Origin: Caulobacteraceae bacterium | GTDB taxonomy: Bacteria > Pseudomonadota > Alphaproteobacteria > Caulobacterales > Caulobacteraceae | Length of the DNA stretch: 10,086 nucleotides | NCBI GenBank assembly: GCA_013815405.1 | Contig: JACDGF010000042.1 | Coordinates: 1-10,086, forward strand | Reading direction: 5' to 3' | Notes under the pieces: generated by a model | Told to the model about the DNA's origin: nothing | What the model saw: the letters and a program-made list of their open reading frames with translations, nothing else | Database searches by the model: none | Shown: positions 1 through 8,724 of the stretch, in pieces | Numbering within the stretch: position 1 is the stretch's first letter | Layout of the letters: the number at the start of each line of letters is the position of its first letter | Made by a program: the position numbers and the translations under genes

Positions 1-1
1 C

Positions 2-289
2 GTCGCGCCCGAGGCGGCAAGCGGCGGGCCGATCGCGCTGATCCGCGACGGCGATACGGTCACCATCGACACGGCCCTGCGCCGGATCGACGTGGACGCC
101 GACCTGGACGAACGGCGGGCCGGGTTCATCCCCACGCCGCGCCACGTCCCGCGCGGGGCGTTGGAAAAATACGCCGCCCTGGTCTCGTCCGCGTCGCTGG
201 GCGCGATCACGACCGGCGGCGGGGCGGCCCGGATCACACGCCCCCCAGCGACGGCCGCGCGCCGCGCCCGCACCCATCACGAGGCTTGA
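2..289 (+). CDS. ilvD: Dihydroxy-acid dehydratase, C-terminal fragment (5' end outside window)
   Basis: IlvD removes water from 2,3-dihydroxyisovalerate (and dihydroxy-methylvalerate) to give the 2-keto acid precursors of valine/leucine and isoleucine, using an Fe-S cluster in the cytoplasm. Only the last 95 codons are visible. The frame is open from the left edge and reads [18 protein letters not shown], the conserved C-terminal swivel-domain signature of the IlvD/Edd family. It continues with TVTID, the [15 protein letters not shown] block and GAIT, where most IlvD proteins end. About 25 low-complexity Ala/Arg/Gly-rich residues follow before TGA 287-289, a tail longer than I expect for the family. 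The Fe-S cysteines and active site lie upstream and cannot be checked. ilvC starts 8 nt downstream on the same strand, so this is the leftmost visible gene of the operon. The family call is strong from the C-terminal motifs and context. Confidence 0.9.
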   Translation, partial: VAPEAASGGPIALIRDGDTVTIDTALRRIDVDADLDERRAGFIPTPRHVPRGALEKYAALVSSASLGAITTGGGAARITRPPATAARRARTHHEA

Positions 290-297
290 GAAGACCC

Positions 298-1305
<1,008 letters not shown>

Positions 1306-1328
1306 CCGACAAAGCCGGCAAAGAGATC

Positions 1329-3035
1329 ATGAACGCCCAGTCCGCCCACGTCCGCGTCGAACCCGCCCAGCGCCTCTCCGGCGCGGGCCTGATGGTGCGC
1401 GCGCTGGAGCGGCTCGGCGTGACCACGGTGTTCGGCTATCCGGGGGGCGCGATCATGCCGCTCTACGACGCCCTGGCGGGATCCGGCATCCGCCATATCC
1501 TGGTGCGCCATGAGCAGGCCGCCGCCTTCGCCGCCGACGCCTGGGGACGGACCACCGGCGAGGTTGGCGTCTGCATCGCCACCAGCGGCCCTGGCGCCAC
1601 CAATCTGATCACGGGCCTCGCCAACGCGATGATGGATTCGGCGCCGATGGTGGCGATCACTGGCCAGGTCGGGACCGCGGTGATGGGCACCGACGCGTTC
1701 CAGGAGGTCGATATCCTTGGGATGACCCTGCCGGTGGTCAAGCACAGCTATGTGGTGCGCGATCCGGCCGACATTCCCCGGGTGATGGTCGAGGCGTTCG
1801 AGATCGCCGCGATGGGGCGGCCGGGACCGGTGCTGATCGACCTGCCCAAGGACGTGGCCAGCGCCCTCACCGACGACGGGTATTTCCCCGCGCCGGACCG
1901 CCCGGTCGCGCCCGAGCTGGATGCCGGCGCCGTCGAAGCCGCCGAGCGCGAAATCCAGGCGGCGGAGCGGCCGGTCCTCTATGTCGGCGGCGGCGTGGGA
2001 TTGGCCGGCGCGACCCGCGCCCTGCGGGCCTTCGCCGAGCGCACGGGCATTCCGGCCATCGCGACCTTGAAGGGCCTGGGCGCCCTGCCCACCGGCCATC
2101 CCCAGCATTTGGGCATGCTGGGAATGCACGGCGCCCGCGCCGCCAACGAGGCGGTGCACGACGCCGACCTGCTGATCGTCTGCGGCGCGCGGTTCGACGA
2201 CCGCGCCACCGGACGGCTCGACACCTTCGCCCCCGGCGCGCGGGTAATCCATATCGACGCCGATCCGGCGGAGATCGGCAAGCTGCGCGCGGCCCAGGTG
2301 GCCGTCACCGGGGACCTGGGCGCGACACTGGATCGTCTGGGCCGCACGGCGCCGGCGATCGGATCCTGGATCGCCCGCACCCAGGCCGCCAAGGCCGCGC
2401 ACGCGGCGCACTACGACGCGCCCGGCGACGACGTCTATGCGCCGGCGCTCCTGAAGGCGATCTCGGAGGCGGCGGGCGACCGCTTCGTGGCCGCCTGCGA
2501 CGTCGGCCAGCACCAGATGTGGGCCGCCCAGCATTGCCGCTTCTCCAGGCCGCGTGCGCACCTGACCTCCGCCGGCCTGGGCGCCATGGGTTATGGCCTG
2601 CCCGCCGGCATCGCCGCCAAGTTGGCGCGGCCCGGGGACGAGGTCGTGGTGATCACCGGCGACGGCTCGATCATGATGAACATCCAGGAGTTGGCGACCG
2701 CCCGCCGCTACGGCGTCGCGGTGAAGATCCTGCTGCTGGACAATTCGCGCCTGGGCCTCGTTCGCCAGTGGCAGGAGCTGTTCTACGACCGCAACTACTC
2801 GGAAATCGACCTTTCGGACAATCCGGACTTCGTGAAGGTCGCCGAGGCGTTCGGGGTGGAGGCGTTCCGCATCTCCCTCAGGGAGGAAGTCGGGCCGGGC
2901 ATCGAACGCCTTCTGGCCGCCGAGGGCCCGTGCCTGGCTCACGTCATGATCGATCCGGAACACAACGTCTGGCCCCTGGTGCCGCCGGGCAAGGGCAACA
3001 TCGAGATGATGCACCACAGCTTCAAGAGGATGTGA
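1329..3035 (+). CDS. ilvG: Acetolactate synthase large subunit, AHAS II (IlvG) type
   Basis: This thiamine-diphosphate enzyme condenses two pyruvates to 2-acetolactate, or pyruvate with 2-ketobutyrate, the committed step of branched-chain amino acid synthesis. The 568 residues show the three expected domains. The N-terminal PYR domain has FGYPGGAIMP and the catalytic Glu62 in RHEQAAA. The middle FAD-binding domain spans about 200-340 (LYVGGGVG, CGARFDDRATG). The C-terminal PP domain has GDGS at 444-447 and D471-N472 for Mg-ThDP. GTDAFQEVD, LGMLGMHG, DVGQHQMWAAQH and the NVWPLVPPG tail resemble E. coli IlvG more than IlvB or IlvI, by recall of those sequences. W481 matches the 2-ketobutyrate-selective Trp464 of E. 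coli AHAS II, and the adjacent Met460 is Leu477 here. The start is ATG 1329 after AAAGAGA (1320-1326). The small subunit gene follows 3 nt after the stop. Confidence 0.96.
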   Translation: MNAQSAHVRVEPAQRLSGAGLMVRALERLGVTTVFGYPGGAIMPLYDALAGSGIRHILVRHEQAAAFAADAWGRTTGEVGVCIATSGPGATNLITGLANAMMDSAPMVAITGQVGTAVMGTDAFQEVDILGMTLPVVKHSYVVRDPADIPRVMVEAFEIAAMGRPGPVLIDLPKDVASALTDDGYFPAPDRPVAPELDAGAVEAAEREIQAAERPVLYVGGGVGLAGATRALRAFAERTGIPAIATLKGLGALPTGHPQHLGMLGMHGARAANEAVHDADLLIVCGARFDDRATGRLDTFAPGARVIHIDADPAEIGKLRAAQVAVTGDLGATLDRLGRTAPAIGSWIARTQAAKAAHAAHYDAPGDDVYAPALLKAISEAAGDRFVAACDVGQHQMWAAQHCRFSRPRAHLTSAGLGAMGYGLPAGIAAKLARPGDEVVVITGDGSIMMNIQELATARRYGVAVKILLLDNSRLGLVRQWQELFYDRNYSEIDLSDNPDFVKVAEAFGVEAFRISLREEVGPGIERLLAAEGPCLAHVMIDPEHNVWPLVPPGKGNIEMMHHSFKRM

Positions 3036-3038
3036 CCG

Positions 3039-3287
3039 ATGATCCGCACCATCAACTGTGAAATCGACCGGGCCGAAGGATCGCTCCAACGGTTGATCGG
3101 CCTCGTCGAGCGGCGCGGATTCCATATCGACGTGCTGGAGATGGAGGCCGAAGGCAACGGCGGGCGCCGCGTGGCCTTGGGCGTCCGCGCGCGGGATTCC
3201 GGGCGCTGTTTCGATGTCCTCGGTCGCCAGATCGACCGTCTGATCGGCGTGCGGCGGATCGCCGCCGGGAGGGAGATGGCGGTATGA
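3039..3287 (+). CDS. ilvM: Acetolactate synthase small subunit, IlvM-like ACT-domain protein
   Basis: This 82-residue protein is a single ACT domain, close to the 87 residues of E. coli IlvM and far shorter than IlvH/IlvN-type subunits of about 160 residues. It is expected to bind IlvG and activate it. Visible pattern: a first strand TINCEID, a helix around LQRLIGLVERRG, then FHIDVLEME, and a second helix CFDVLGRQIDRLIGVRRI that matches the LxKLxDVxxV block of the family. Aligned by eye to E. coli IlvH, Gly14 is kept, Asn11 is Arg and Asn29 is His29. This agrees with AHAS II enzymes not being inhibited by valine. The start ATG 3039 has AAGAGGA (3024-3030) upstream, inside the ilvG tail. The stop overlaps the leuA start as ATGA, so the two genes are probably translationally coupled. 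The exact effect on IlvG is inferred. Confidence 0.88.
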   Translation: MIRTINCEIDRAEGSLQRLIGLVERRGFHIDVLEMEAEGNGGRRVALGVRARDSGRCFDVLGRQIDRLIGVRRIAAGREMAV

Positions 3288-4531
3288 GCGAGGTATTTCA
3301 GTCCGCCCCAAAAAGCGGCGCGGCCGCCAAGGATACCGGCCGGATCCTGGTGTTCGACACCACCCTGCGCGACGGCGAGCAGGCTCCCGGCTTCAGCATG
3401 AACCCTCACGAAAAGGTCGAGGTGGCCCAGGTCCTCGCCGATCTGGGCGTCGATGTGATCGAGGCCGGCTTCGCCGCCGCCTCTCCGGGCGACGAAGACT
3501 CCCTGCGCCGGGTGGCCGGCGAGATCGATGGCCCGATCATCTGCAGCCTGGCGCGCGCCAGCGAAGGCGACATCGGCGCCGCCGCCCGCGCGCTGGCGCC
3601 GGGCGCGCGCCGCCGCATCCACATCTTTCTCGCCACCAGCCCGATCCACCGCACGGCCAAGCTGAAGATGAGCCAGGCGGAGGTCAAGGCGACCGCGATC
3701 CGGGCGGTGGCCCATGCCCGCGCCTTGGTGGAGGATGTGGAGTTCTCCGCCGAGGACGCCATCCGCACCGAGCCGGACTTCCTGGCGGAGGTCCTGCAGG
3801 CCGCCTTCGACGCCGGGGCCTCGACGTTGAATGTGCCCGACACTGTCGGTTATTCGACGCCTGGAGAGATTGGACGGCTGTTCGCCGACCTGCGCCAGGC
3901 GGTCGACCGTCCGGCCGCCGTCTTCTCCTGCCATTGCCACGACGATCTTGGCATGGCCGTCGCCAACAGCCTGGCGGCCGTCCAGGCCGGGGCGCGTCAG
4001 ATCGAGGGAGCGATCAACGGCATCGGCGAGCGGGCGGGTAACTGCGCCCTGGAGGAGATCGTCATGGCCCTGCGCACCCGCGGCGACGTCTATGGCGTCA
4101 CCACCGCCATCGACACGACCAAGCTCCTGCGCGCCAGCCGGCTGGTCGCCCGCGCCACCGGCCAGGCTGTCCCCCGAAACAAGGCCATCGTCGGCCTCAA
4201 CGCCTTCGCCCACGAGGCGGGCATCCACCAGCACGGGGTGATGGCGGATCCCAGCACCTACGAGATCATGCGCCCCCGGGACGTCGGCTTCGAAGGCTCC
4301 CACTTGGTGCTCGGCAAACATTCGGGACGGCACGCCCTGGCCGAGCGGGCCGAGGTCCTGGGGTTCGCCCTGCGCGGCAATCAACTGGCCGTGGCCTTCG
4401 CCGCGTTCAAGATCAGAGCCGACCGCATCGGGCTGATCGACGATGGGGAGCTGATCACCATCCTCTCCCAGGTCGCCTCACGCATCGACCCAAACCCCGT
4501 CCGGGAATTTGTCCATGCGCCCATCCCTTGA
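3284..4531 (+). CDS. leuA: 2-isopropylmalate synthase, short form without the C-terminal regulatory domain
   Basis: LeuA condenses 2-ketoisovalerate with acetyl-CoA to 2-isopropylmalate, the first committed leucine step. The 415 residues contain the TIM-barrel catalytic domain: [12 protein letters not shown] at 25-36 with R29 and D30, the metal-binding H217-x-H219, and [15 protein letters not shown] at 246-260 with N253. The linker subdomains follow, with [17 protein letters not shown] and [11 protein letters not shown] (about 298-351). The protein ends about 35 residues after a FK-x-x-AD-R helix. Usual LeuA proteins are about 510-525 residues and continue with a dimeric leucine-binding domain of about 110-130 residues, which is absent. 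leuC begins only 22 nt later, so there is no room for a frameshifted remnant. The start ATG 3284 follows GGGAGGGAG (3267-3275). Related citramalate or homocitrate synthases are possible alternatives, but leuCDB directly downstream makes LeuA by far the likeliest. Confidence 0.93.
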   Translation: MSEVFQSAPKSGAAAKDTGRILVFDTTLRDGEQAPGFSMNPHEKVEVAQVLADLGVDVIEAGFAAASPGDEDSLRRVAGEIDGPIICSLARASEGDIGAAARALAPGARRRIHIFLATSPIHRTAKLKMSQAEVKATAIRAVAHARALVEDVEFSAEDAIRTEPDFLAEVLQAAFDAGASTLNVPDTVGYSTPGEIGRLFADLRQAVDRPAAVFSCHCHDDLGMAVANSLAAVQAGARQIEGAINGIGERAGNCALEEIVMALRTRGDVYGVTTAIDTTKLLRASRLVARATGQAVPRNKAIVGLNAFAHEAGIHQHGVMADPSTYEIMRPRDVGFEGSHLVLGKHSGRHALAERAEVLGFALRGNQLAVAFAAFKIRADRIGLIDDGELITILSQVASRIDPNPVREFVHAPIP

Positions 4532-4540
4532 ATCGGATGT

Positions 4541-4545
4541 AAGGA
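4541..4545 (+). promoter_or_regulatory. Ribosome binding site that sets the leuC start
   Basis: AAGGA lies 8 nt before ATG 4554. Earlier in-frame starts (TTG 4509, ATG 4515) fall inside the end of leuA, have no comparable site, and would add a peptide unlike any LeuC N-terminus. This favours the 4554 start. Confidence 0.7.
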
Positions 4546-4553
4546 ACCCGCTC

Positions 4554-5987
4554 ATGGCGCCCCCCCATCCGCCCCATCCCCGGACCCTGTTCGACAAGGT
4601 GTGGAAGAGCCACGTCGTCGAACCCGAAGCGCCGGACCGACCTGCCCTGATCCACGTCGATCTCCACTTGGTCCACGAGGTGACCAGCCCCCAGGCGTTT
4701 TCCGAGCTGAACGCTCGAGGCCTCGAGGTCCGCCGTCCAGATCTGACGATCGCCACCATCGATCACTCCACCCCCACCTTGGCCGCCGGGCCGGACGGCC
4801 GGCGCCCTTATGTGACGGCGCGGGCGGAGGCGCAGGTGGCGGCTTTAAGAGGCAATTGCGCCCGCCACGGGATCGAACTCTTCGACTGGGAAAGCCCCAA
4901 CCGGGGCGTCGTTCATGTGATCGGCCCCGAGCAGGGCCTGACCTGGCCGGGCATGGTCGTGGTCTGCGGCGACAGCCACACCTCCACCCATGGCGCGTTC
5001 GGCGCCCTGGCGTTCGGCATCGGAACCTCGGAAGTCGGGCACGTCCTGGCCACCCAATGCCTCTTCCAGCGCAGGCCCAGGACCCTGCGCCTCCGCATCG
5101 ATGGGCGCCTTCCCCCCGGCGTCGGCGCCAAGGACCTGGCGCTGGCGGTGGTCTCGACGCTCGGCTTCTCCGGCGGCACGGGCCATGTGATCGAATACGC
5201 CGGCGAGGCGGTTCGCGGCCTCGGCATGGAGGGGCGCATGACGCTCTGCAACATGTCGATCGAGGCGGGCGCCCGCGCCGGCATGGTGGCGCCGGACGAA
5301 ACCGCCGTGGACTATCTGCGCGGCCGTCCGCGGGCTCCGGTGGGGGACGCCTTCGACAGGGCGGCCGAGCGCTGGCTGGCGCTGGCCGGCGACGACGGGG
5401 CGGCCTTCGACGGGGAGATCAGCCTCGACGCCTCGGCGCTCGTGCCCATGGCGACCTGGGGATCGTCTCCCGATCAGGCGTCGGCGGTCGATGCGGCGAT
5501 CCCCACCCCCGGGACCGCCACGGCGCGGCGCGCCCTCGACTACATGCGGCTGGAACCGGGAAAGCCGCTGATCGGCACGCCGGTGGACGTTGTCTTCGTG
5601 GGCAGTTGCACCAATGGGCGAATCTCCGACCTCCGCGCCGCCGCCGCCATCCTGCGCGACCGTCGGATCGACCCCAGGGTCCGGATGCTGGTGGCGCCAG
5701 GTTCCGAAGCGGTGCGCCGCGAGGCGGAGGCCGAGGGGCTGCACGAGATCTTCCTGGCGGCCGGGGCGGAGTGGCGATTGCCGGGCTGTTCCATGTGCAT
5801 CGCCATGAACGGCGACCAGGTGAGGCCCGGCAAGCTCGCCGTCTCCACCTCCAACCGCAATTTCGAGGGCCGCCAGGGCCCGGGCGCGCGCACTATCCTC
5901 GCCAGCCCCGCCACCGCCGCCGCTTCGGCGGTGGCCGGCGCCGTGGCCGATCCCCGAACCTACGCGGTGGCCAGCCATGCGGGTTGA
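4554..5987 (+). CDS. leuC: 3-isopropylmalate dehydratase large subunit
   Basis: LeuC pairs with LeuD to isomerise 2-isopropylmalate to 3-isopropylmalate through an aconitase-type [4Fe-4S] cluster. The 477 residues are close to the usual length of about 465-475. The protein opens with [13 protein letters not shown] (10-22), typical of the family, followed by [12 protein letters not shown] (38-49) and [20 protein letters not shown] (138-157). The three cluster cysteines are present: C352 in GSCTNGR, and C412 and C415 in [22 protein letters not shown] (431-442) is the conserved C-terminal substrate-loop block. The N-terminal nine residues are Pro/His-rich and unconserved. The stop (TGA 5985-5987) lies inside leuD, an 11-nt overlap, which suggests coupled translation giving equal amounts of the two subunits. 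I see no missing key residue. The gene is on the same strand and of the same composition as its neighbours. Confidence 0.97.
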   Translation: MAPPHPPHPRTLFDKVWKSHVVEPEAPDRPALIHVDLHLVHEVTSPQAFSELNARGLEVRRPDLTIATIDHSTPTLAAGPDGRRPYVTARAEAQVAALRGNCARHGIELFDWESPNRGVVHVIGPEQGLTWPGMVVVCGDSHTSTHGAFGALAFGIGTSEVGHVLATQCLFQRRPRTLRLRIDGRLPPGVGAKDLALAVVSTLGFSGGTGHVIEYAGEAVRGLGMEGRMTLCNMSIEAGARAGMVAPDETAVDYLRGRPRAPVGDAFDRAAERWLALAGDDGAAFDGEISLDASALVPMATWGSSPDQASAVDAAIPTPGTATARRALDYMRLEPGKPLIGTPVDVVFVGSCTNGRISDLRAAAAILRDRRIDPRVRMLVAPGSEAVRREAEAEGLHEIFLAAGAEWRLPGCSMCIAMNGDQVRPGKLAVSTSNRNFEGRQGPGARTILASPATAAASAVAGAVADPRTYAVASHAG

Positions 5988-6579
5988 ACCCGGGCCCCCG
6001 GCGCTCGAGCCGTTCCGCGCCCTGATGTCGCGCACCGTGGTTCTGCCCCACGCGAACATCGACACCGACCAAATCATTCCGGCGCGGTTTCTCACCACCC
6101 TGGCGCGAACGGGCCTGGGACCGCTGGCCTTCCACGACTGGCGATACCATCCGGGCGGCGCGCCGAAGGACGACTTCGTTCTCAACACCATCACCGCCGC
6201 GGATCACCGCATCCTGGTCGCCGGCGACAACTTCGGCTGCGGATCCTCGCGCGAGCATGCCCCGTGGGCGCTGACCGACTTCGGGTTCCGGGCCGTGATC
6301 TCCACCAAGGTGGCCGACATCTTCACGTCCAACGCCCTGAAAAACGGTCTCTTGCCGATCGAGGTCGATGCGGCCACCCATGCGCGCCTCATCGCCGCGC
6401 CCGGCGCCGACGTGGTCGTGGACCTCGAGGCGCGCGAGGTGCGGTTCGATGGGCGGACGACCGCCTTCGAGGTCGAGCCTTTCGGGCGCCGCTGCCTGCT
6501 TGACGGCGTCGACCCTCTGGGCTTCATCCTGTCGCGCCTGCCGGTCATCGAGGCGTTCGAGAAGGCGCGCGCCGCTTGA
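5977..6579 (+). CDS. leuD: 3-isopropylmalate dehydratase small subunit
   Basis: LeuD is the swivel-domain subunit that completes the LeuCD isomerase and supplies part of the substrate pocket. The 200 residues match the bacterial LeuD length of about 200. Family blocks in order: [17 protein letters not shown] (23-39), DFVLN (66-70), [15 protein letters not shown] (85-99), [17 protein letters not shown] (112-128), and [11 protein letters not shown] near the C-terminus (175-185). The start ATG 5977 lies inside the end of leuC and has only a weak GGTGG (5966-5970) in front, so it probably relies on ribosomes that have just finished leuC. An internal ATG (codon 17) would also leave the conserved part intact, but the first one is preferred for the coupling. 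The stop TGA 6577-6579 overlaps the leuB start. Nothing looks damaged. Confidence 0.96.
   Translation: MRVEPGPPALEPFRALMSRTVVLPHANIDTDQIIPARFLTTLARTGLGPLAFHDWRYHPGGAPKDDFVLNTITAADHRILVAGDNFGCGSSREHAPWALTDFGFRAVISTKVADIFTSNALKNGLLPIEVDAATHARLIAAPGADVVVDLEAREVRFDGRTTAFEVEPFGRRCLLDGVDPLGFILSRLPVIEAFEKARAA
6559..6565 (+). promoter_or_regulatory. Ribosome binding site that sets the leuB TTG start
   Basis: GAGAAGG ends 10 nt before TTG 6576. The next in-frame starts, GTG 6591 and ATG 6594, would remove most of the first beta strand ahead of [10 protein letters not shown], so the rare TTG start is favoured. Confidence 0.6.
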
Positions 6580-7622
6580 ACCATCGCTTGGTGATGCTGC
6601 CGGGCGACGGCGTCGGGCCGGAGGTGGCGCTCGCCGCCCGTCGCGTGATCGAGGCGGTGGGCCTAACCTTCGGCCAAGCCTTCACCTTCGAGGAACAGGC
6701 CATCGGCGGGGCCGCGATCGACGCGGTGGGCGATCCCCTGCCGCCGGCGACGGTCGCGGCATGCCTGGCGGCGGACGCCGTGTTCCTCGGCGCCGTGGGC
6801 GGGCCGAAATGGGACGGCGGTTCGCGGCGCCCGGAGGAGGGCCTGCTCGGCATCCGCCAGGCCCTCGGCCTCTTCGCCAACCTGCGCCCGGTGCGCGTGG
6901 ACGCCGCGATCGCCGATCGCTCGCCCCTCAAGCGGGGGGTCGTCGAGGGCGTGGACCTGCTGATCGTCCGTGAACTGACGGGTGGCCTCTACTTCGGGAA
7001 AAAGACCCGCTCCGCTGATGCGGCGTCGGATCTCTGCGTCTACACCGTCCGCGAAGTGGAGCGCATCGCCCGCGTGGCGTTCGCCGCGGCCCGGCGACGG
7101 CGCGGCAAGGTCGCCTCCATCGACAAGGCCAATGTTATGGAGACCAGCCGCCTGTGGCGCGAGACGGTGACCCGTGTGGGTGCGTCGGAATTTCCCGAGG
7201 TCGCCCTGGAGCACGGCCTGGTCGATTCCGCCGCCATGCGCCTCGTCCTTGCGCCCAGGAGCTATGACGTGATCCTGACCGAAAACCTGTTCGGCGACAT
7301 CCTGAGCGACGAGGCCTCGGTCCTCACCGGCTCGATCGGCCTGTTGGGATCCGCATCCCTGGGCGAGGGCCGCCCCGGCCTCTTCGAGCCGATCCACGGC
7401 TCCGCTCCCGACATCGCCGGCAAGGACCTTGCCAACCCCATCGGCGCCATCGCCGCCTGCGCCATGCTGCTCCGCGATGGCCTGAAACTGGATGAGGAAG
7501 CCCGCGCGGTCGAAGCCGCCATCGCCCGGTTCCTCCGCGCGGGTGAATTCACCGCGGACATGGGCGGAAACCTTCCGGGTTCAGCCGCCGCCGATCGGAT
7601 CGTGGGGGCGATCGCGGGGTGA
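6576..7622 (+). CDS. leuB: 3-isopropylmalate dehydrogenase
   Basis: LeuB oxidises and decarboxylates 3-isopropylmalate to 2-ketoisocaproate with NAD+ and a divalent metal; transamination elsewhere then gives leucine. The 348 residues fit the family (345-360). The opening [13 protein letters not shown] is standard. Substrate and catalytic residues fall at the classic positions: R94, R104 (NLRPVR), R132 ([11 protein letters not shown]), Y139, K184 (DKANV), D217, and D241 and D245 ([11 protein letters not shown]). [18 protein letters not shown] at 271-288 is the NAD-binding loop of isopropylmalate dehydrogenases rather than NADP-type isocitrate dehydrogenases. The start is TTG 6576, overlapping the leuD stop as TTGA. 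This is an uncommon start codon, but ATG 6594 would remove the first beta strand. It is the last gene of the block. A GC-rich hairpin spans its stop codon, and the next gene is on the other strand. Confidence 0.96.
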   Translation: MNHRLVMLPGDGVGPEVALAARRVIEAVGLTFGQAFTFEEQAIGGAAIDAVGDPLPPATVAACLAADAVFLGAVGGPKWDGGSRRPEEGLLGIRQALGLFANLRPVRVDAAIADRSPLKRGVVEGVDLLIVRELTGGLYFGKKTRSADAASDLCVYTVREVERIARVAFAAARRRRGKVASIDKANVMETSRLWRETVTRVGASEFPEVALEHGLVDSAAMRLVLAPRSYDVILTENLFGDILSDEASVLTGSIGLLGSASLGEGRPGLFEPIHGSAPDIAGKDLANPIGAIAACAMLLRDGLKLDEEARAVEAAIARFLRAGEFTADMGGNLPGSAAADRIVGAIAG

Positions 7623-7631
7623 ACCCCCGCG
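7613..7631. terminator. Possible GC-rich terminator hairpin at the operon end
   Basis: CGCGGGG (7613-7619) and CCCCGCG (7625-7631) form a perfect 7-bp stem with a 5-nt loop over the leuB stop codon. It sits in the 25-nt space between two convergent genes, where a terminator is expected. Neither strand has a clear T-tract after the stem, so it is not a textbook intrinsic terminator and may act weakly or with Rho. Confidence 0.4.
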
Positions 7632-7647
7632 CCTGTTCGGCGGCTCG

Positions 7648-8694
7648 CTACCTCGCCGGGAGCACCTTGGGGACCGGGCGGGTCAGCTCCTCGAGCCTGA
7701 CGCCGGCCCACCGGCGCAGCGGCGCCACGCGGACCACCGCCTCGGTGATCAGGACGTAGCCGCCGATCAAGGCGGCGTCCGCCAGCAGGGAGCCGGCCGA
7801 AACGTCGGACGCGGCGCCGGGGCTCTGAGGTGTCAGGGGCTGGATGAAGAGGACGATGAGGATGTTGTTGGTGGCGTGGGCGCCGGTGGAGAACTCGATC
7901 CCGCCGAGCCTCAACGTCATGTAGGCGAAGCCCGCGCCCATCAGGGCTCGGGTGATGAAACCGTCCCAGCTCGCGTCGAGATGCAGAGCCGAAAAGATCA
8001 CGGCGCTGGCGCCCACCAGGATCGCCGGCCGCCGGGAGAACGCCGCCGTCTGGCGTACGAGCCAGCCCCTGAAAATCAGTTCCTCGGCCGCCGCGGAGGG
8101 AATCAGCAGGAGGGTCGACAGGGCATAGGCGATGCGCCCGGCGCCGTGCGGGGAGATGGCGAGGAGCGGCACGGCGGTGGCTTCGGCGCTCAGCAGGCGG
8201 CTGCCCGCGATCAGGGGCCCCAGGACGAGGGTCGACAGGGCCAGGCCCGCGGCCAGCAGCCGCCAACGCACCTTTCCCGCCACGGTGACGCACGCCGGCA
8301 GCTGGCGCCCGGTGAAGACGGTCGCGGCGGCGACGAAGGCGACGAAGAAGGCCCCGTTGGTGAGCGTCGCGTAGACCAGCCGCTCGATCGTAATGCCGAG
8401 CCCTCCGGCCGGGGAGTCGCGTAGCGTCAAGGCGACGGCGAACAGGCCGGCGATTCCCTCGCCGCCGCGACCGGTGGCGAGGGTGTAGGGAACCAGGACC
8501 AGGACCAGGCAAGCCGTGGCGGCGACCATTCCGATGCCGAATCCGACCGCAAAGCCTCGTACGAGCTTGGCGATCCGGGGCATGAGATCGCGGCCAGGCA
8601 AGTCGATATCGGCCAGGAAGGCCGACTCCGCCAATCCCGCCCATACGCCCGGCCCGCTCATCGAGGTTCCCGCTTTGCCCTGAGACCCGTTCAT
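7648..8694 (-). CDS. CPBP family (Abi/CAAX-type) intramembrane metalloprotease
   Basis: This 348-residue membrane protein has the three CPBP (PF02517) motifs in order. EELIFR is at 204-209 (Glu204/Glu205, Arg209), FSALH at 234-238, and HATNN at 273-277 (His273, Asn277). These form the metal site of the Rce1-like glutamyl proteases. Hydrophobic stretches near 47-70, 106-127, 144-166, 188-201, 225-237, 276-287 and 303-323 suggest about eight membrane passes, with no cleavable signal peptide. Bacterial relatives do varied jobs (prenyl-protein processing, bacteriocin immunity, unknown); the substrate cannot be told here. The gene converges on leuB and is divergent from rsmD, so it is not part of the leucine operon. 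Start: ATG at 8692-8694 gives the longest form but lacks a clear ribosome site. ATG at 8659-8661 (337 residues) has GGGA in front and may be the true start. Confidence 0.85.
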   Translation of the reverse strand: MNGSQGKAGTSMSGPGVWAGLAESAFLADIDLPGRDLMPRIAKLVRGFAVGFGIGMVAATACLVLVLVPYTLATGRGGEGIAGLFAVALTLRDSPAGGLGITIERLVYATLTNGAFFVAFVAAATVFTGRQLPACVTVAGKVRWRLLAAGLALSTLVLGPLIAGSRLLSAEATAVPLLAISPHGAGRIAYALSTLLLIPSAAAEELIFRGWLVRQTAAFSRRPAILVGASAVIFSALHLDASWDGFITRALMGAGFAYMTLRLGGIEFSTGAHATNNILIVLFIQPLTPQSPGAASDVSAGSLLADAALIGGYVLITEAVVRVAPLRRWAGVRLEELTRPVPKVLPAR

Positions 8695-8703
8695 CAGCTA
8701 GGG
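8675..8703 (+). promoter_or_regulatory. Weak candidate promoter for rsmD
   Basis: TTGCCC (8675-8680) and CTAGGG (8698-8703, preceded by G to give GCTA) are 17 nt apart on the + strand, 25 nt before the rsmD ATG. The GCTA core resembles Caulobacter-type housekeeping promoters, but the rest of the -10 box is poor. The candidate overlaps the opposing one for the protease gene. Confidence 0.22.
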
Positions 8704-8724
8704 AAGGCCAAATCCAAAGGACAA
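8696..8724 (-). promoter_or_regulatory. Weak candidate promoter for the CPBP protease gene
   Basis: Read on the - strand, TTGTCC (8724-8719) is followed after 17 nt by CTAGCT (8701-8696), a partial match to alphaproteobacterial -35/-10 boxes. If real, transcription would begin at or past the upstream ATG (8692-8694), which would make the ATG at 8659-8661 the working start. The match is modest and could be chance. Confidence 0.25.

Noticed and set aside
1306..1328. Possible attenuator or internal promoter between ilvC and ilvG
   Set aside because: The 23-nt gap holds only a ribosome site and a short GCCGGC; there is no leader peptide, hairpin series or promoter boxes.
2939..4384. 481-codon open frame on the - strand opposite leuA
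   Set aside because: It is an antisense shadow of leuA with no recognisable domain; the leuA motifs on the + strand fully explain the coding signal.
4509..4553. Upstream TTG/ATG starts extending leuC by 13-15 residues
   Set aside because: They overlap leuA, lack a good ribosome site, and add residues unlike LeuC N-termini; ATG 4554 with AAGGA is better.
5981..5991. GGGTTGAACCC palindrome at the leuC stop/leuD start
   Set aside because: The two halves meet at a single central base, so any hairpin would have a 3-bp stem at best; it is probably chance in GC-rich DNA.
4601..6025. 474-codon + strand frame overlapping leuC in another register
   Set aside because: Its composition is Arg/Gly/Pro-rich and typical of an off-frame read; leuC in the neighbouring frame carries all cluster cysteines and motifs.
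7262..8644. 460-codon - strand frame overlapping the protease gene and the end of leuB
   Set aside because: It is an off-frame read of the CPBP gene plus antisense leuB, with low-complexity Arg/Pro/Gly content and no membrane segments or motifs.
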